Shown: piece by piece, positions 18,493 through 26,080 of the stretch
Layout: the number at the start of each line of letters is the position of its first letter
Position numbering within the stretch: the stretch's first letter is position 1
Source of the DNA: CAZNXJ01 sp964577115
GTDB lineage: Bacteria; Planctomycetota; Planctomycetia; Pirellulales; Pirellulaceae
Direction of reading: 5' to 3'
Assembly: GCA_964577115.1 (NCBI GenBank)
Contig: CAZNXJ010000008.1
Span: 124,001 to 188,000, forward strand
Length of the DNA stretch: 64,000 nucleotides
Translations under genes and position numbers: made by a program
Notes under the pieces: model-generated
What the model saw: only the letters and a program-made list of their open reading frames with translations
Databases searched by the model: none
What the model was told of the DNA's origin: nothing

Positions 18493-19274
18493 TGATCTGG
18501 GATTTACATTGTCATCTGGCGAATGTTCCCGGAACGACGCCGCTGGAGCGCATGGCATCCCTGCTGCGCTACGCCGATCGCATGGGAATCGAACGGATCA
18601 TCGTATTCATGGGTTATCCGTTTTCGATCGATCCTTCGCCCGATGAACTACGACGCCAAAACGACCAGGTGCTTGAGGCGCTCGAGCATTACCACGATCG
18701 AGCGTTTGGCTTCGCGTACCTAAACCCGAAGCACACCGACGCGAGTCTCGCCGAGATCGAACGCTGTGTGGCTCAGGGGCCGATGGTCGGCATCAAGCTC
18801 TGGGTTGCCGCCACCAGCGACTCCGAACTGCTCGATCCTTTGATCGAACGCACAGCGGCCCTTCGCGCTCTTATTTTCCAGCATACGTGGTGGAAAACGA
18901 CAGGAAATCTGGAAGGCGAGTCAACTCCACAGCAGCTTGTCGAACTGGCTCGGCGTCATCCGTCGGCGCAATTTATCTGCGGCCATAGTGGTGGTGATTG
19001 GGAGCGCGGCATTCGCGCCATCCGCAGTTCGCCCAACATCTGCACGGAAACCGCGGGTTGCGATCCGACTGCTGGATACATCGAGATGGCGGTGCGCGAA
19101 CTAGGTGCCGAGCGCGTCCTATATGGAAGCGACGCGGGAGGTCGCAGCTTCGCATCGCAGTTGGCAAAGGTACATGGCGCCGAGGTTGCACCCGACGCGA
19201 AGCGGTTGATACTCGGTGAAAACCTGAAACGCCTGCTCACCCCGATTCTGATCACCAAGGGATTGGCCCCGTGA
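18492..19274 (+). CDS. Amidohydrolase family TIM-barrel protein (complete metal site)
   Basis: A 260-residue TIM-barrel metallohydrolase of the amidohydrolase-2 type. The metal ligands of the family are present: DLHCH (D4, H6, H8), GIKLW lysine, QHTWW histidine, FICGHSGG histidine and LYGSDAGG aspartate. It should therefore bind one or two metals and act as a hydrolase or decarboxylase. The ATG overlaps the stop of the PVC-type dehydrogenase gene, and its own end overlaps the next gene by 4 bases, so three genes form one translationally coupled unit. Substrate unknown; the coupling suggests processing a product of the dehydrogenase. Confidence 0.85.
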   Translation: MIWDLHCHLANVPGTTPLERMASLLRYADRMGIERIIVFMGYPFSIDPSPDELRRQNDQVLEALEHYHDRAFGFAYLNPKHTDASLAEIERCVAQGPMVGIKLWVAATSDSELLDPLIERTAALRALIFQHTWWKTTGNLEGESTPQQLVELARRHPSAQFICGHSGGDWERGIRAIRSSPNICTETAGCDPTAGYIEMAVRELGAERVLYGSDAGGRSFASQLAKVHGAEVAPDAKRLILGENLKRLLTPILITKGLAP

Positions 19275-20047
19275 AGCTCATCGATACCAACCTACACCTC
19301 GGGCTCTGGCCATCCCGCCGCCTTCCGCTGGATCGCACGCCCGCGCTCGTCGCGCGCTTGCGGCGTGCCGACGTGCGCGAGGCGTGGGCCGGAAGTTACG
19401 ATGCGCTCATGCACCGCGATATCGCAGCGGTAAACCAGAGACTGGTCGAGCAGTGTCAGCGGGAGGGCGATGGAATTCTCGTGCCTTGGGGCACGGTGAA
19501 CCCCCGTCTTCCAGATTGGCAAGACGACGTGCGGCGGTGCGCAGAAGAATGGGGCATGAAGGGCGTTCGGCTTTATCCGAACTACCACGGCTATTCACTG
19601 GCCGACCCTCTAGCAGCCGAGCTACTCAGCCAACTCGACGAGCGCCGGCTCGTTGCGCAGATCGTGGTGCGGATGGAGGATCCTCGGACGCAGCCGTTCA
19701 TGTACCGTGCGCCGGACGTGGACTGGACGCCGCTCCTGGAGCATGCGGCTCAGTTCCCATCCCTGCGAATCATCGTGCTCAATGGGATGAATGTCTTCAG
19801 CCCTCCGGACGCCGCGCGCCTGGCTCGCGCGGGGCAGGTTTACTTCGACATCGCGATGCTCGAGGGCGTGGCAGGCATCGAGCGAGCTCTGGCAGATCTT
19901 TCCCCAGATCGACTCGTGTTCGGTTCGCACGCCCCCTTCTTTACCTTCGACGCCGCGCTGCTGAAACTGCGCGAGTCGGAACTCGACGACGCAACGCTCC
20001 GCGCTATCTCGTACGAAAATGCGAGCGCGATTCTGCAGCGCGCCTGA
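19271..20047 (+). CDS. Amidohydrolase family protein with an altered metal site
   Basis: A 258-residue protein related to the preceding one and translated from a GTG within a GTGA overlap. The barrel motifs are recognisable (LIDTNLHLG, MKGVRLYPNYHGY, VVRMEDPR, IIVLNGMN, LVFGSHAPFF), but the first HxH is N-L-H, the His of strand 6 is replaced by LNG, and the last-strand Asp reads SHAPF. It may therefore be metal poor, use a different metal site, or be a non-catalytic partner of the upstream enzyme. It ends before a terminator-like hairpin that serves the opposite strand. Confidence 0.8.
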   Translation: MKLIDTNLHLGLWPSRRLPLDRTPALVARLRRADVREAWAGSYDALMHRDIAAVNQRLVEQCQREGDGILVPWGTVNPRLPDWQDDVRRCAEEWGMKGVRLYPNYHGYSLADPLAAELLSQLDERRLVAQIVVRMEDPRTQPFMYRAPDVDWTPLLEHAAQFPSLRIIVLNGMNVFSPPDAARLARAGQVYFDIAMLEGVAGIERALADLSPDRLVFGSHAPFFTFDAALLKLRESELDDATLRAISYENASAILQRA

Positions 20048-20140
20048 CGACGTGCGAGAATGCGCCGTCGCCGCGTCCTGCGCCCCCTCTTCGGTTCAGG
20101 AATCGCGCTGGCATCTAGCACGCGCGCCCTATGGACGCAA

Positions 20141-20182
20141 TAAAAAAACGCGGCTGTAGGCGGGGTCTCCGCTACAGCCGCG
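20141..20182 (-). terminator. Rho-independent terminator of the TadG-like unit
   Basis: On the minus strand an 11-bp perfect stem CGCGGCTGTAG/CTACAGCCGCG (20182-20172 with 20159-20149) with a 12-base loop is followed directly by seven T. It lies 25 bases after the stop of the TadG-like gene. On the plus strand the hairpin lacks a T run, so it would not serve the convergent amidohydrolase unit well. Confidence 0.9.
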
Positions 20183-20206
20183 CCGGCTACGTGCACGCCT
20201 GCATCA

Positions 20207-21346
20207 CTAGCGAACTAGTCGCGCTGGCGAGTACACGAATTGGGAGGTCTGGGTGGTCGGTGACGGAATGCCTCCTCTGGCGACCGCCATTGCCGGTTGA
20301 ACGATGACACGTTTCTGCGAATTGCTGCCGGTCAGTTTCACTTCCATGATCCGGATGCCAACAAACTTGACGATCGTGTACGTGGCGTTGTTGCCGGGTC
20401 CGTGCACGGCGGAAAACAGCGGGATAATGCGCGGTTGTCCCTTAATTTTCTCGAGCTCGTCTTTGACTCCGGCACTGATGCCCGTGTCGCCGTTCAGGTA
20501 CAGCTTGCCTTCCTCATCGAATTCCAGCTTGCCGCCGATTTTCGCGAAATCGGCCTCACTGATGCCATGGAGGATTTGGCGAGCAATATCGTTGGTGCTG
20601 TTGTTCTTGTCACCGATATCCACCGTTCCGCGGTTGCCTGGGGAACCGGTTCCTTGCGGATAAAGGTTGACCTCCAGGATTCCATCCGCGCCGCTCACGA
20701 CGCGCTTCTGATTGGGGTCCCAGCGCCAGTTGTCGGTGCCGATGCCGTTGAGCATGTTGTCCCACGTGGTCACGTCCAGTGCGAACGGCAGTATGTCGAC
20801 ATTGCCTCCCCCAGCCGGTGCCTGGAAGCCACGCACATACGTCAGTGCGGCCGCGGTGGCTTCCGCTTCGGCGATGGCCGACGTATGCCCCAATGCGCGA
20901 GCGAATATGAGCGGGATGGCGCCGTTCTGCGAGTGCGTGCGGCGCGCGATGACGCGCACGGCGTTCGGCGGAGCATTGCCGCTCAGGTCGAGCGGCACGT
21001 GGGGATCGCTGAAGTCGGATAGATAACCGACCTGGATATCCTGGTTTCCAAGCTGCGGCCCGTTCAAGAGGACGGGATTGAGACCTGCGTAGACCCTGGC
21101 CTTGGACATGGCATTCGCCTCCAAGCCACTCATGTTTCCGCTGGTCATCGCGTTCTCGTCGATCAGTTCCCACGCGGCAGCAATGGCCGCCGCATCGGCT
21201 GTACGTTGGAGTTCGTCGCGAGCAACCAACACCACGCCGAGGTCAATGACGAACGCGAGCAGGCCCATCATGCCAATCATCAGAAACGCGGACAGCACAG
21301 CGATAGCGCCGCGCCGCGCGGAATTCGGTCGAAGTAGACGAGTCAT
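20207..21346 (-). CDS. TadG/TadE-like Flp pilus assembly family protein
   Basis: A 379-residue protein with a short basic N-terminus and one membrane segment (RRGAIAVLSAFLMIGMMGLLAFVIDLGVVLVARDELQRTADAAAIAAA), the signature of the TadE/G-like N-terminal domain, followed by a large extracytoplasmic part with no recognised domain. Such proteins are minor pilins or assembly factors of Flp/Tad pili, or form related envelope structures; many planctomycete copies are orphans. An AAGGAAT ribosome site precedes the ATG at 21346. It lies 54 bases after the secreted-protein gene and is followed by a strong terminator, so it is the last gene of a transcript that starts behind the c-di-GMP riboswitch. 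Confidence 0.82.
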   Translation of the reverse strand: MTRLLRPNSARRGAIAVLSAFLMIGMMGLLAFVIDLGVVLVARDELQRTADAAAIAAAWELIDENAMTSGNMSGLEANAMSKARVYAGLNPVLLNGPQLGNQDIQVGYLSDFSDPHVPLDLSGNAPPNAVRVIARRTHSQNGAIPLIFARALGHTSAIAEAEATAAALTYVRGFQAPAGGGNVDILPFALDVTTWDNMLNGIGTDNWRWDPNQKRVVSGADGILEVNLYPQGTGSPGNRGTVDIGDKNNSTNDIARQILHGISEADFAKIGGKLEFDEEGKLYLNGDTGISAGVKDELEKIKGQPRIIPLFSAVHGPGNNATYTIVKFVGIRIMEVKLTGSNSQKRVIVQPAMAVARGGIPSPTTQTSQFVYSPARLVR

Positions 21347-21400
21347 GGGATTCCTTGTTTGATTCCGGGTGGAAAAGGAGATGGAGCCAAGCGACTCGAC

Positions 21401-22048
21401 TTAATTCACGGCGTGAGCGACACGCACAGTGGAATCAACGATGGTTTGACCGTCGGCAAGTGTATAACGGACGCGCCGCAGCAAGAGACACTGCACGCGA
21501 TTGGCGGCGAACCCGGCGCCAGAATTCTCGACAGACACCGTCGGACTGTAGTCGTCCAAGTTCTTGAGGCCGACGGGCACTTGAAACCGCAGGTAACCCT
21601 GGCCGAACTCACCCCAGGTCATCGAACTACCGTTCTTGATTTCGAAGTGTAGCCAACCGTCGTCAATGCGCATTACCTGCGTCCATTTCACCAGTTCGCC
21701 CGGCAACTGCATCACGCTATCGCTGGGATGCATTCGGCACGCCAACGACGATTCGCCGTACCACAACTGTAACTGCATACCGCCGGACGCGAACGCGGGC
21801 AGGGTGCGGTGGTTGAGTTCGAAGACGGCGTGGACGCTGTCGAGATGTGGGAAGGGTGAAAATGTGCACGAGACCTGGGGACCATGGCTGTTGATGTCCG
21901 GTTCGCCGAGCAGTAGTTCCCAGTCTTCTTCGACACAAACGATGGGGAGGGCTTGTGCGTGTGCGGGCGTCAGGACGGGAGCGGCGAGCGCGCACGTAAG
22001 CGCAGCAACGCTCGCCCCCAGCGGGCGAGTTAGTAACGAGCGTTTCAC
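21401..22048 (-). CDS. Secreted hypothetical protein, c-di-GMP riboswitch controlled
   Basis: A 215-residue exported protein starting at a GTG at 22048 with a GAGG ribosome site. A signal peptide is clear (KRSLLTRPLG, hydrophobic core, cleavage after AHA near residue 32). The mature part is beta-rich, with paired Cys (VCVEEDWELLLGEPD, VSCTFSP, ACRMH, VQCLLLRRVRY), and the DSVHAVFELNH and GYLRFQVPVGLKNLDDY stretches suggest a beta-sandwich. I recognise no named family. It is the first gene behind the riboswitch and upstream of the TadG-like gene, so a role in the cell surface, matrix or pilus is the best guess. An upstream extension of the frame overlaps the riboswitch region and is unlikely to be coding. 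Confidence 0.78.
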   Translation of the reverse strand: MKRSLLTRPLGASVAALTCALAAPVLTPAHAQALPIVCVEEDWELLLGEPDINSHGPQVSCTFSPFPHLDSVHAVFELNHRTLPAFASGGMQLQLWYGESSLACRMHPSDSVMQLPGELVKWTQVMRIDDGWLHFEIKNGSSMTWGEFGQGYLRFQVPVGLKNLDDYSPTVSVENSGAGFAANRVQCLLLRRVRYTLADGQTIVDSTVRVAHAVN

Positions 22049-22070
22049 AGAAAGCCTCGGGGGTCTGGAG

Positions 22071-22096
22071 GCCGCGCAGGCACAATGGTGCGCGGC
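22071..22096 (-). other. Hairpin between riboswitch and start codon
   Basis: A perfect 8-bp inverted repeat GCCGCGCA/TGCGCGGC with a 10-base loop, 25-50 bases downstream of the riboswitch core and 23 bases before the GTG start. It has no following T run, so it looks more like a translational or antitermination platform than a terminator. Confidence 0.5.
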
Positions 22097-22120
22097 GCTG
22101 TGACGAGAAACGGGTGAATA

Positions 22121-22205
22121 GAAGTCCTTTCGGCGGCCAGGCTGTCTCGGCATGCCGAGATCCACGGCTTTGCGTCCCGACCTCACGATCGGTTTGCCTT
22201 TATCG
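22121..22205 (-). promoter_or_regulatory. Cyclic-di-GMP-I riboswitch (GEMM-I)
   Basis: On the minus strand the conserved core is intact: GGCAAACC (22198-22191), a 6-bp stem closed by a GTGA tetraloop, then GGGACGCAAAGCC (22178-22166). A second hairpin (TCTCGG-CATG-CCGAGA) and an AGCCTGGCCGCCGAAAGG tail complete the two-arm fold. GEMM-I aptamers bind the second messenger cyclic di-GMP. It lies 73 bases upstream of the secreted-protein gene and probably controls it and the TadG-like gene. Whether binding turns expression on or off cannot be read from the sequence. Confidence 0.92.
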
Positions 22206-22857
22206 AGGAACTCAACCCGAGTTCCGCGAAGCGTCCTGCGACAACAACATGTCGCCGCGGCCTGCTAAGCGGCGCGCCGCATTGCAGTGCCAATTAAATG
22301 CATAGTTCAGAACGAGCCGATGTCAAATGCACAACGCCGCTGCACTGTGGATTACGCAATGAGCGTTGCGATGAGAAGCGTTATAAGGTATGTCCTGCGA
22401 AACGCAGGTGGCCAGCGTCCGTCGTCGAGCTATTGGGCTGGAAAGGCGAGCGCAGGCCAAGCCAGCGCAGCGCGCAACGGCCGCGCGGGTGCGCTCTTTC
22501 GCCCGCTTGCGGCGTGGCAATCCGCGCGCTAGCGCGCCTGTCGGACGCCGGCTCCCGAGCACCGTGCTCCACGCTTTTCCGCGACACCGGGACTGACCCA
22601 AGATCCCGGAAATCGGCGGCAGCAGGTCACCAAGCGAGAAAAGAGGCAGCGCCCTTCGGGGCTTTGGCCACTTCCAGCCCTACTCGGAGGCTATTCATAT
22701 CTCGCTCGCGCTTGGGACCTGGCCACCGGCGGCCCAGGCGAGGCACGGCACTTGCGTTACTACTATGCGGCGAGCCGACTAACCTGGAAGCGCCGGACGC
22801 TCGCTGCCGTGGTTTCCAGGGGGCTCGTTCACCCCAATTACGTAAGAGCCACAAGTC
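22206..22857. other. Intergenic region between the riboswitch and the ANTAR gene
   Basis: No convincing gene is present; open frames here are Arg/Ser rich and lack family signals. A perfect 7-bp hairpin GGAACTC/GAGTTCC (22207-22225) abuts the 5' side of the riboswitch and may be the start of its transcript. Near the right end is a sigma-54 promoter candidate (22740-22756) reading toward the ANTAR gene. The minus-strand promoter of the riboswitch transcript must lie left of about 22350. Confidence 0.5.
22740..22756 (+). promoter_or_regulatory. Sigma-54 (-24/-12) promoter candidate of the ANTAR gene
   Basis: GAGGCACGGCACTTGCG carries GGCACG, four bases, then TTGC, with GG and GC separated by exactly 10 bases as in sigma-54 promoters; only the T before GG is replaced. 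It lies about 100 bases before the GTG of the ANTAR response regulator. A sigma-54 activator is encoded 3.5 kb away. Confidence 0.6.
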
Positions 22858-23499
22858 GTGAAGAACGCATCACCATCATCGACGGATAACCACTCTCGAT
22901 TGCATTTACGCATTGCCGTGGCGGACGACGAGCCCGATATGCAGGAGTATTTCGAACGCATCCTGCCTCGACTCGGCCACGACGTGCTCTGTGTGGCGGA
23001 AAACGGTCGGCAATTGGTCGAGCACTGCCGGCACTCGCCGCCCGACTTGGTAATCACGGACATCAAAATGCCCGAACTGGATGGGATCCAAGCCGCGGAG
23101 CAGATCTGCCGCGAACGTCCCGTGCCGGTCATTCTCGTCTCGGCGCACGCCGACCCGGCGACCATCGACCGCGTCGAGCACGATTGCGTCATGGCGTATC
23201 TCGTCAAACCAATCAAGCAAGCGGACCTCGAGCCTGCGATGTCCATCGCTGTTCGCCGTTTCGCTCAGTTTCAGGCTGTCCGACAGGAAGCCGAGGATTT
23301 GCGGCAAGCACTGCGGGACCGCAAAACGATCGAGCGTGCAAAGGGCCTGCTCATGCGCAAGTGCCAGATTGACGAAGACACCGCGTTTCGGCGGTTGCAG
23401 AAGCTGGCTTCCGAACGGAACTGGAAACTCATCGCCGTGGCCGAGGCAATTCTTGTCGCGGAAGAAGCGTTTGGTACGGGGGAACTCCGTGGCCGGTGA
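22858..23499 (+). CDS. ANTAR-domain response regulator
   Basis: A 213-residue two-domain regulator. The receiver domain (about 17-135) has acidic residues in ADDEPD, phosphoacceptor D68 in VITDIKMPELDG and a LVKPIK lysine. The C-terminal ANTAR domain (about 145-205: LRDRKTIERAKGLLMRKCQIDEDTAFRRLQKLASERN) binds paired hairpins in leader RNA and acts by antitermination (AmiR/NasR type). It starts at a GTG behind a sigma-54-like promoter. As no kinase is adjacent, its partner may be the histidine kinase at 30874 or one elsewhere. It probably acts on leaders of stress or nitrogen/redox genes; the long leader at 27745-28113 is a local candidate. Confidence 0.92.
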   Translation: MKNASPSSTDNHSRLHLRIAVADDEPDMQEYFERILPRLGHDVLCVAENGRQLVEHCRHSPPDLVITDIKMPELDGIQAAEQICRERPVPVILVSAHADPATIDRVEHDCVMAYLVKPIKQADLEPAMSIAVRRFAQFQAVRQEAEDLRQALRDRKTIERAKGLLMRKCQIDEDTAFRRLQKLASERNWKLIAVAEAILVAEEAFGTGELRGR

Positions 23500-23785
23500 A
23501 ACGTGGGCCGGCATCCGCGGATGCTTCCACCCTCGATTGTCTTACGCGAAGTGGGGCAACACACGAACCACGGGGGATTGTTTGACAACGGGCACCACGG
23601 CGATAGACTGAACCGAGGCTCGGCCAGAACGCAACGATTCTTCACCTCGTCCCAGCATCTTGAGCTGTCTCTTGGGCGTTCTGGCATCGAGCGGGCGAGT
23701 CTCCCCAGCTCTGGTGCTCGGCGTCCTGGATGCCGATTCGAACGCGTGGTTATCGCCACCGTCACTCCACACGAGGGAAGCTCTT

Positions 23786-24052
23786 ATGATCCCGCCAGTT
23801 GAGCACGAGGTTGCACATGCGACAGCGGACAGGGTCGCCCTTTGCCGTGAAGTTGAATTCGCGGCCCGCGACCGCCTCGAGCAATGCGGGTACGCATCTT
23901 TGCGCACCATCGACTGCATTTATACGAACGGGGTACTGACGCTTCGCGGTTCCGTACCCTCGTTCTACCTGAAACAGGTCGCTCAGGTCGCCGTCAAAGA
24001 CCTGCCCCACGTTCACCAGCTCGATAACCGCCTGGTTGTTACGCCGCCGTAG
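23786..24052 (+). CDS. BON domain protein
   Basis: An 88-residue protein made almost wholly of one BON domain (VEFAARDRLEQCGYASLRTIDCIYTNGVLTLRGSVPSFYLKQVAQVAVKDLPHVHQLDNRLVV), with the conserved glycine in GVLTLRGSVPS. BON domains are found in OsmY-like and Kbp-like stress proteins and bind phospholipids or ions. No signal peptide is seen, so it is probably cytoplasmic. The ATG at 23786 follows GAGGGAAGC, a good ribosome site. It sits 286 bases after the ANTAR gene in a stretch without another gene, and fits the stress character of the block. Confidence 0.88.
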   Translation: MIPPVEHEVAHATADRVALCREVEFAARDRLEQCGYASLRTIDCIYTNGVLTLRGSVPSFYLKQVAQVAVKDLPHVHQLDNRLVVTPP

Positions 24053-24339
24053 TCTCCCGTCCGGATGCGATGCATGGCAGCCGGCGGGTGGTCGTAGTGC
24101 CCAGAACCATTCGCGGCCTGGCGTTGGGCATGCATGTAGCACACTGGCACAGGGAATGCTCCTTCTTTTGTTGTCCATGATCTTCCAGCCGCCGGAGGCT
24201 CGGGGCGACATCGCTGCGCGTCCCAGCCGCGGCTCTCTCTTCGGCTCTGCCAGACGAGAACCTGCCGGCGCGGAGCCATCCGGTGGTGCTGCCATCGACG
24301 GAATTGCGGCGAGTCTGTTGATGGCATGGAGACTATGCC

Positions 24340-24813
24340 ATGAACTGGGAAGGTTTTTTGCGCGAAAAGGGAATCGATTTCGAGGTGATTCCTCACCCGG
24401 AAACCTATGATGCGCAGCATATGGCCGAAGCCCTTCACATCTCCGGCAGGCACGTCGCCAAGACGGTGCTCCTGCGCGCCGATCGAGGATTTGCCTACAT
24501 CGTCGCTGTGCTGCCTGCCCCTTATCGGATCGATCTCCAGGCCCTCTCGGCCGCTTACGGCGGCAGCCGCTTGGAGCTGGCAACCGAGCAGGAAATTGCC
24601 GAACGATGCCCCGACTGCGAATTCGGCGTCTTGCCGCCCTTTGGGTCGCAGTACAGCTTGAAAACGATCGTCGATAAGGAACTCACGCTAGACGAGTGGT
24701 TCGTGTTCGAGGGGAGCACGCACCGCGAAGCTGTTCGTATGCGCTGGGACGACTTTCAGCGTGTTGAACAACCGCTCGTCGCCTGCTTCGCCGTCGCCAC
24801 GCAGCGGGCCTGA
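24340..24813 (+). CDS. YbaK/ProX-type aminoacyl-tRNA deacylase
   Basis: A 157-residue trans-editing deacylase of the YbaK/EbsC family, which removes mischarged amino acids from tRNA (classically Cys- or Ala-tRNAPro). The family pattern is visible: FEVIPHP near the N-terminus, the GRHVAKTVLLRAD catalytic lysine region, EFGVLPPFGSQY, and the VFEGSTHREAVRM end. A GGAG precedes the ATG by about 11 bases. The 287-bp gap after the BON gene holds no gene or clear signal. Its presence in a stress block suggests quality control of translation during slow growth. Confidence 0.88.
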   Translation: MNWEGFLREKGIDFEVIPHPETYDAQHMAEALHISGRHVAKTVLLRADRGFAYIVAVLPAPYRIDLQALSAAYGGSRLELATEQEIAERCPDCEFGVLPPFGSQYSLKTIVDKELTLDEWFVFEGSTHREAVRMRWDDFQRVEQPLVACFAVATQRA

Positions 24814-24956
24814 TTTGGCGGCCCCGTCGCGGCCGATTGATGCGCCGATACACCGCGGTATGTCACACGTCAACCGCCGGCGACAGGGACCAGCGACAAC
24901 CACCAGCGACGATCTTGCGGCGACGATCCGGCTCGGATGCTGCAGGCCGGATGTGC

Positions 24957-24978
24957 GGACAACTGTGTCACTGTGTCC
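24957..24978 (+). promoter_or_regulatory. Possible enhancer site of the sigma-54 activator
   Basis: The 11-mer GGACAACTGTG at 24957-24967 recurs exactly, on the other strand, at 27530-27540 upstream of the sigma-54 response regulator gene. Here it is the left part of a 22-base element closed by TGTCC. It lies 105 bases upstream of the sigma-54 promoter of the stress protein gene, the usual distance for NtrC-type activators. Confidence 0.4.
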
Positions 24979-25072
24979 CAGGTGTGCCCCTGCGACCACG
25001 GACAGAATGCCTTCGATCGCCATCTATCCGGCAAATGTCGCAGGACGAGTAGGCAAGACAAAGTTTTTCCCA

Positions 25073-25089
25073 TTGGCCCAATGCTTGCA
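25073..25089 (+). promoter_or_regulatory. Sigma-54 (-24/-12) promoter of the universal stress protein gene
   Basis: TTGGCCCAATGCTTGCA fits TTGGCAC-N5-TTGCA at all but one conserved position, with the diagnostic GG-N10-GC spacing. Transcription would start near 25100, about 64 bases before the ATG at 25164. Confidence 0.75.
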
Positions 25090-25163
25090 TTCTCCTATCT
25101 TGTGACAGCGCAGGGATTTATTCGGCCGGTAGTCACTTCCGGGTACTGAAAGGAGCGCGAACC

Positions 25164-25610
25164 ATGAAAGCGTCGAAAATCATTTTCCCGACGGACTTCT
25201 CGCATACGGGCGATGCGGCGCTTGCGCTTGCCTCGTTGCTGGCACGCGAAACCGGGGCGACACTGCTATTAGTGCATGTGGAAGAGCCGCCCATCGCGTA
25301 CGGCGGGGGGGAAATGTACTACGGCGTGCCCGAACCGGCCTACGAGGAAATCGAGCGCATGCTACGCGCGGTCAAGCCGACGGATCCCGAAGTGAAGTAC
25401 GAACATCGGCTTATCAGCGGGGATCCAGCGAGTGCGATCGTGCAGCTCGCCGAAGAGGAGGGCGCTGACATGATCGTTATGGGGACTCACGGGCGCACAG
25501 GGCTTCGCCGCCTGCTCATGGGAAGCGTTGCCGAAGCGGTCGTGCGACGCGCCCCATGCCCTGTGCTGACGTTTAAGAACACTGCGAGCGGGCCCGAGAA
25601 GGAAGGTTGA
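25164..25610 (+). CDS. Universal stress protein (UspA family)
   Basis: A 148-residue UspA-fold protein with the family ends: KIIFPTDFSHTGDAAL at the N-terminus and the ATP-binding GTHGRTGLRRLLMGSVAEAVVRRAPCPVL motif (G-2x-G-9x-G-S type) at the C-terminus. It should bind ATP. Usp proteins accumulate in stationary, anaerobic or nitric-oxide-stressed cells. An AAAGGAGC ribosome site precedes the ATG and a sigma-54 promoter lies upstream. The hemerythrin-like gene starts 1 base after its stop, so the two are one operon. Confidence 0.95.
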   Translation: MKASKIIFPTDFSHTGDAALALASLLARETGATLLLVHVEEPPIAYGGGEMYYGVPEPAYEEIERMLRAVKPTDPEVKYEHRLISGDPASAIVQLAEEEGADMIVMGTHGRTGLRRLLMGSVAEAVVRRAPCPVLTFKNTASGPEKEG

Positions 25611-25611
25611 C

Positions 25612-26031
25612 ATGCATCCTGATCTCCTCGATTGCCTCCCGATTCTCACCCACCTGCATGCCGAACATCGGCGATTGCACCGTTCGATTCTCGACATCCG
25701 CAAGGCCGATGAGGAAGGGAGCCCCGAACTGCTCACACTGCTACTTGAGCTCCGCGAAGAGCTGGGGCGTCACTTCGATGAAGAGGACGCCGGAGGCTGC
25801 TTCGAGGAAGCGATGGCTCGCTGCCCACCCGTCGCAACGGATGTCGAGCGACTGACGGCCGAGCATCCCTACCTGCTCGCCGAACTCGATCGGCTGCTCA
25901 AGCGGTTCGACATGCGTACGAAAGATCCGGCGTGGAGCGCGGATCTCGAACGTCTGACCGAAAGGCTGCTTGAGCACGAGCGGGAAGAGTGCACGGTTTT
26001 CAGCCGTGCTTTCGGCCACGTCTGCGATTGA
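25612..26031 (+). CDS. Hemerythrin-like HHE domain protein
   Basis: A 139-residue all-helical protein with the four iron-ligand clusters of the hemerythrin/HHE family: HLHAEHRRLH, GRHFDEED, AEHPYLLAEL and LEHEREECTVF. Such proteins hold a di-iron centre that binds oxygen, nitric oxide or peroxide, or repairs iron-sulfur clusters. The start is 1 base after the stop of the stress protein gene, so expression should follow the same sigma-54 promoter. The gene is convergent with the sigma-54 response regulator, leaving 49 bases between the stops. Confidence 0.85.
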   Translation: MHPDLLDCLPILTHLHAEHRRLHRSILDIRKADEEGSPELLTLLLELREELGRHFDEEDAGGCFEEAMARCPPVATDVERLTAEHPYLLAELDRLLKRFDMRTKDPAWSADLERLTERLLEHEREECTVFSRAFGHVCD

Positions 26032-26080
26032 TGGGCGTCGACGATTCGCCGATCAAATGCCGGTGCGCCGCCGACGCGCG

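Larger units (their letters stand above)
24814..25163 (+). other. Control region upstream of the universal stress protein gene
   Basis: No gene. The region holds a sigma-54 promoter candidate at 25073-25089 and, about 100 bases upstream of it, an imperfect inverted repeat GGACA...TGTCC at 24957-24978 in the place expected for an enhancer site. GTGTGTC-like repeats (ACTGTGTCACTGTGTCC) are concentrated there. Confidence 0.55.

Noticed and set aside
22283..22301. TTGGCACTGCAATGC on the minus strand as a sigma-54 promoter for the riboswitch transcript
   Set aside because: The GG to GC distance is one base short of the strict 10, so it does not qualify.
22298..22861. A 187-codon open frame upstream of the ANTAR gene
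   Set aside because: Residues are Arg/Ser/Pro rich without domain signal, and the frame runs over the sigma-54 promoter candidate; typical of chance frames in GC-rich DNA.
23683..23699. CTGGCATCGAGCGGGCG before the BON gene as a fourth sigma-54 promoter
   Set aside because: Spacing is right but TTGC is replaced by GGGC; too weak.
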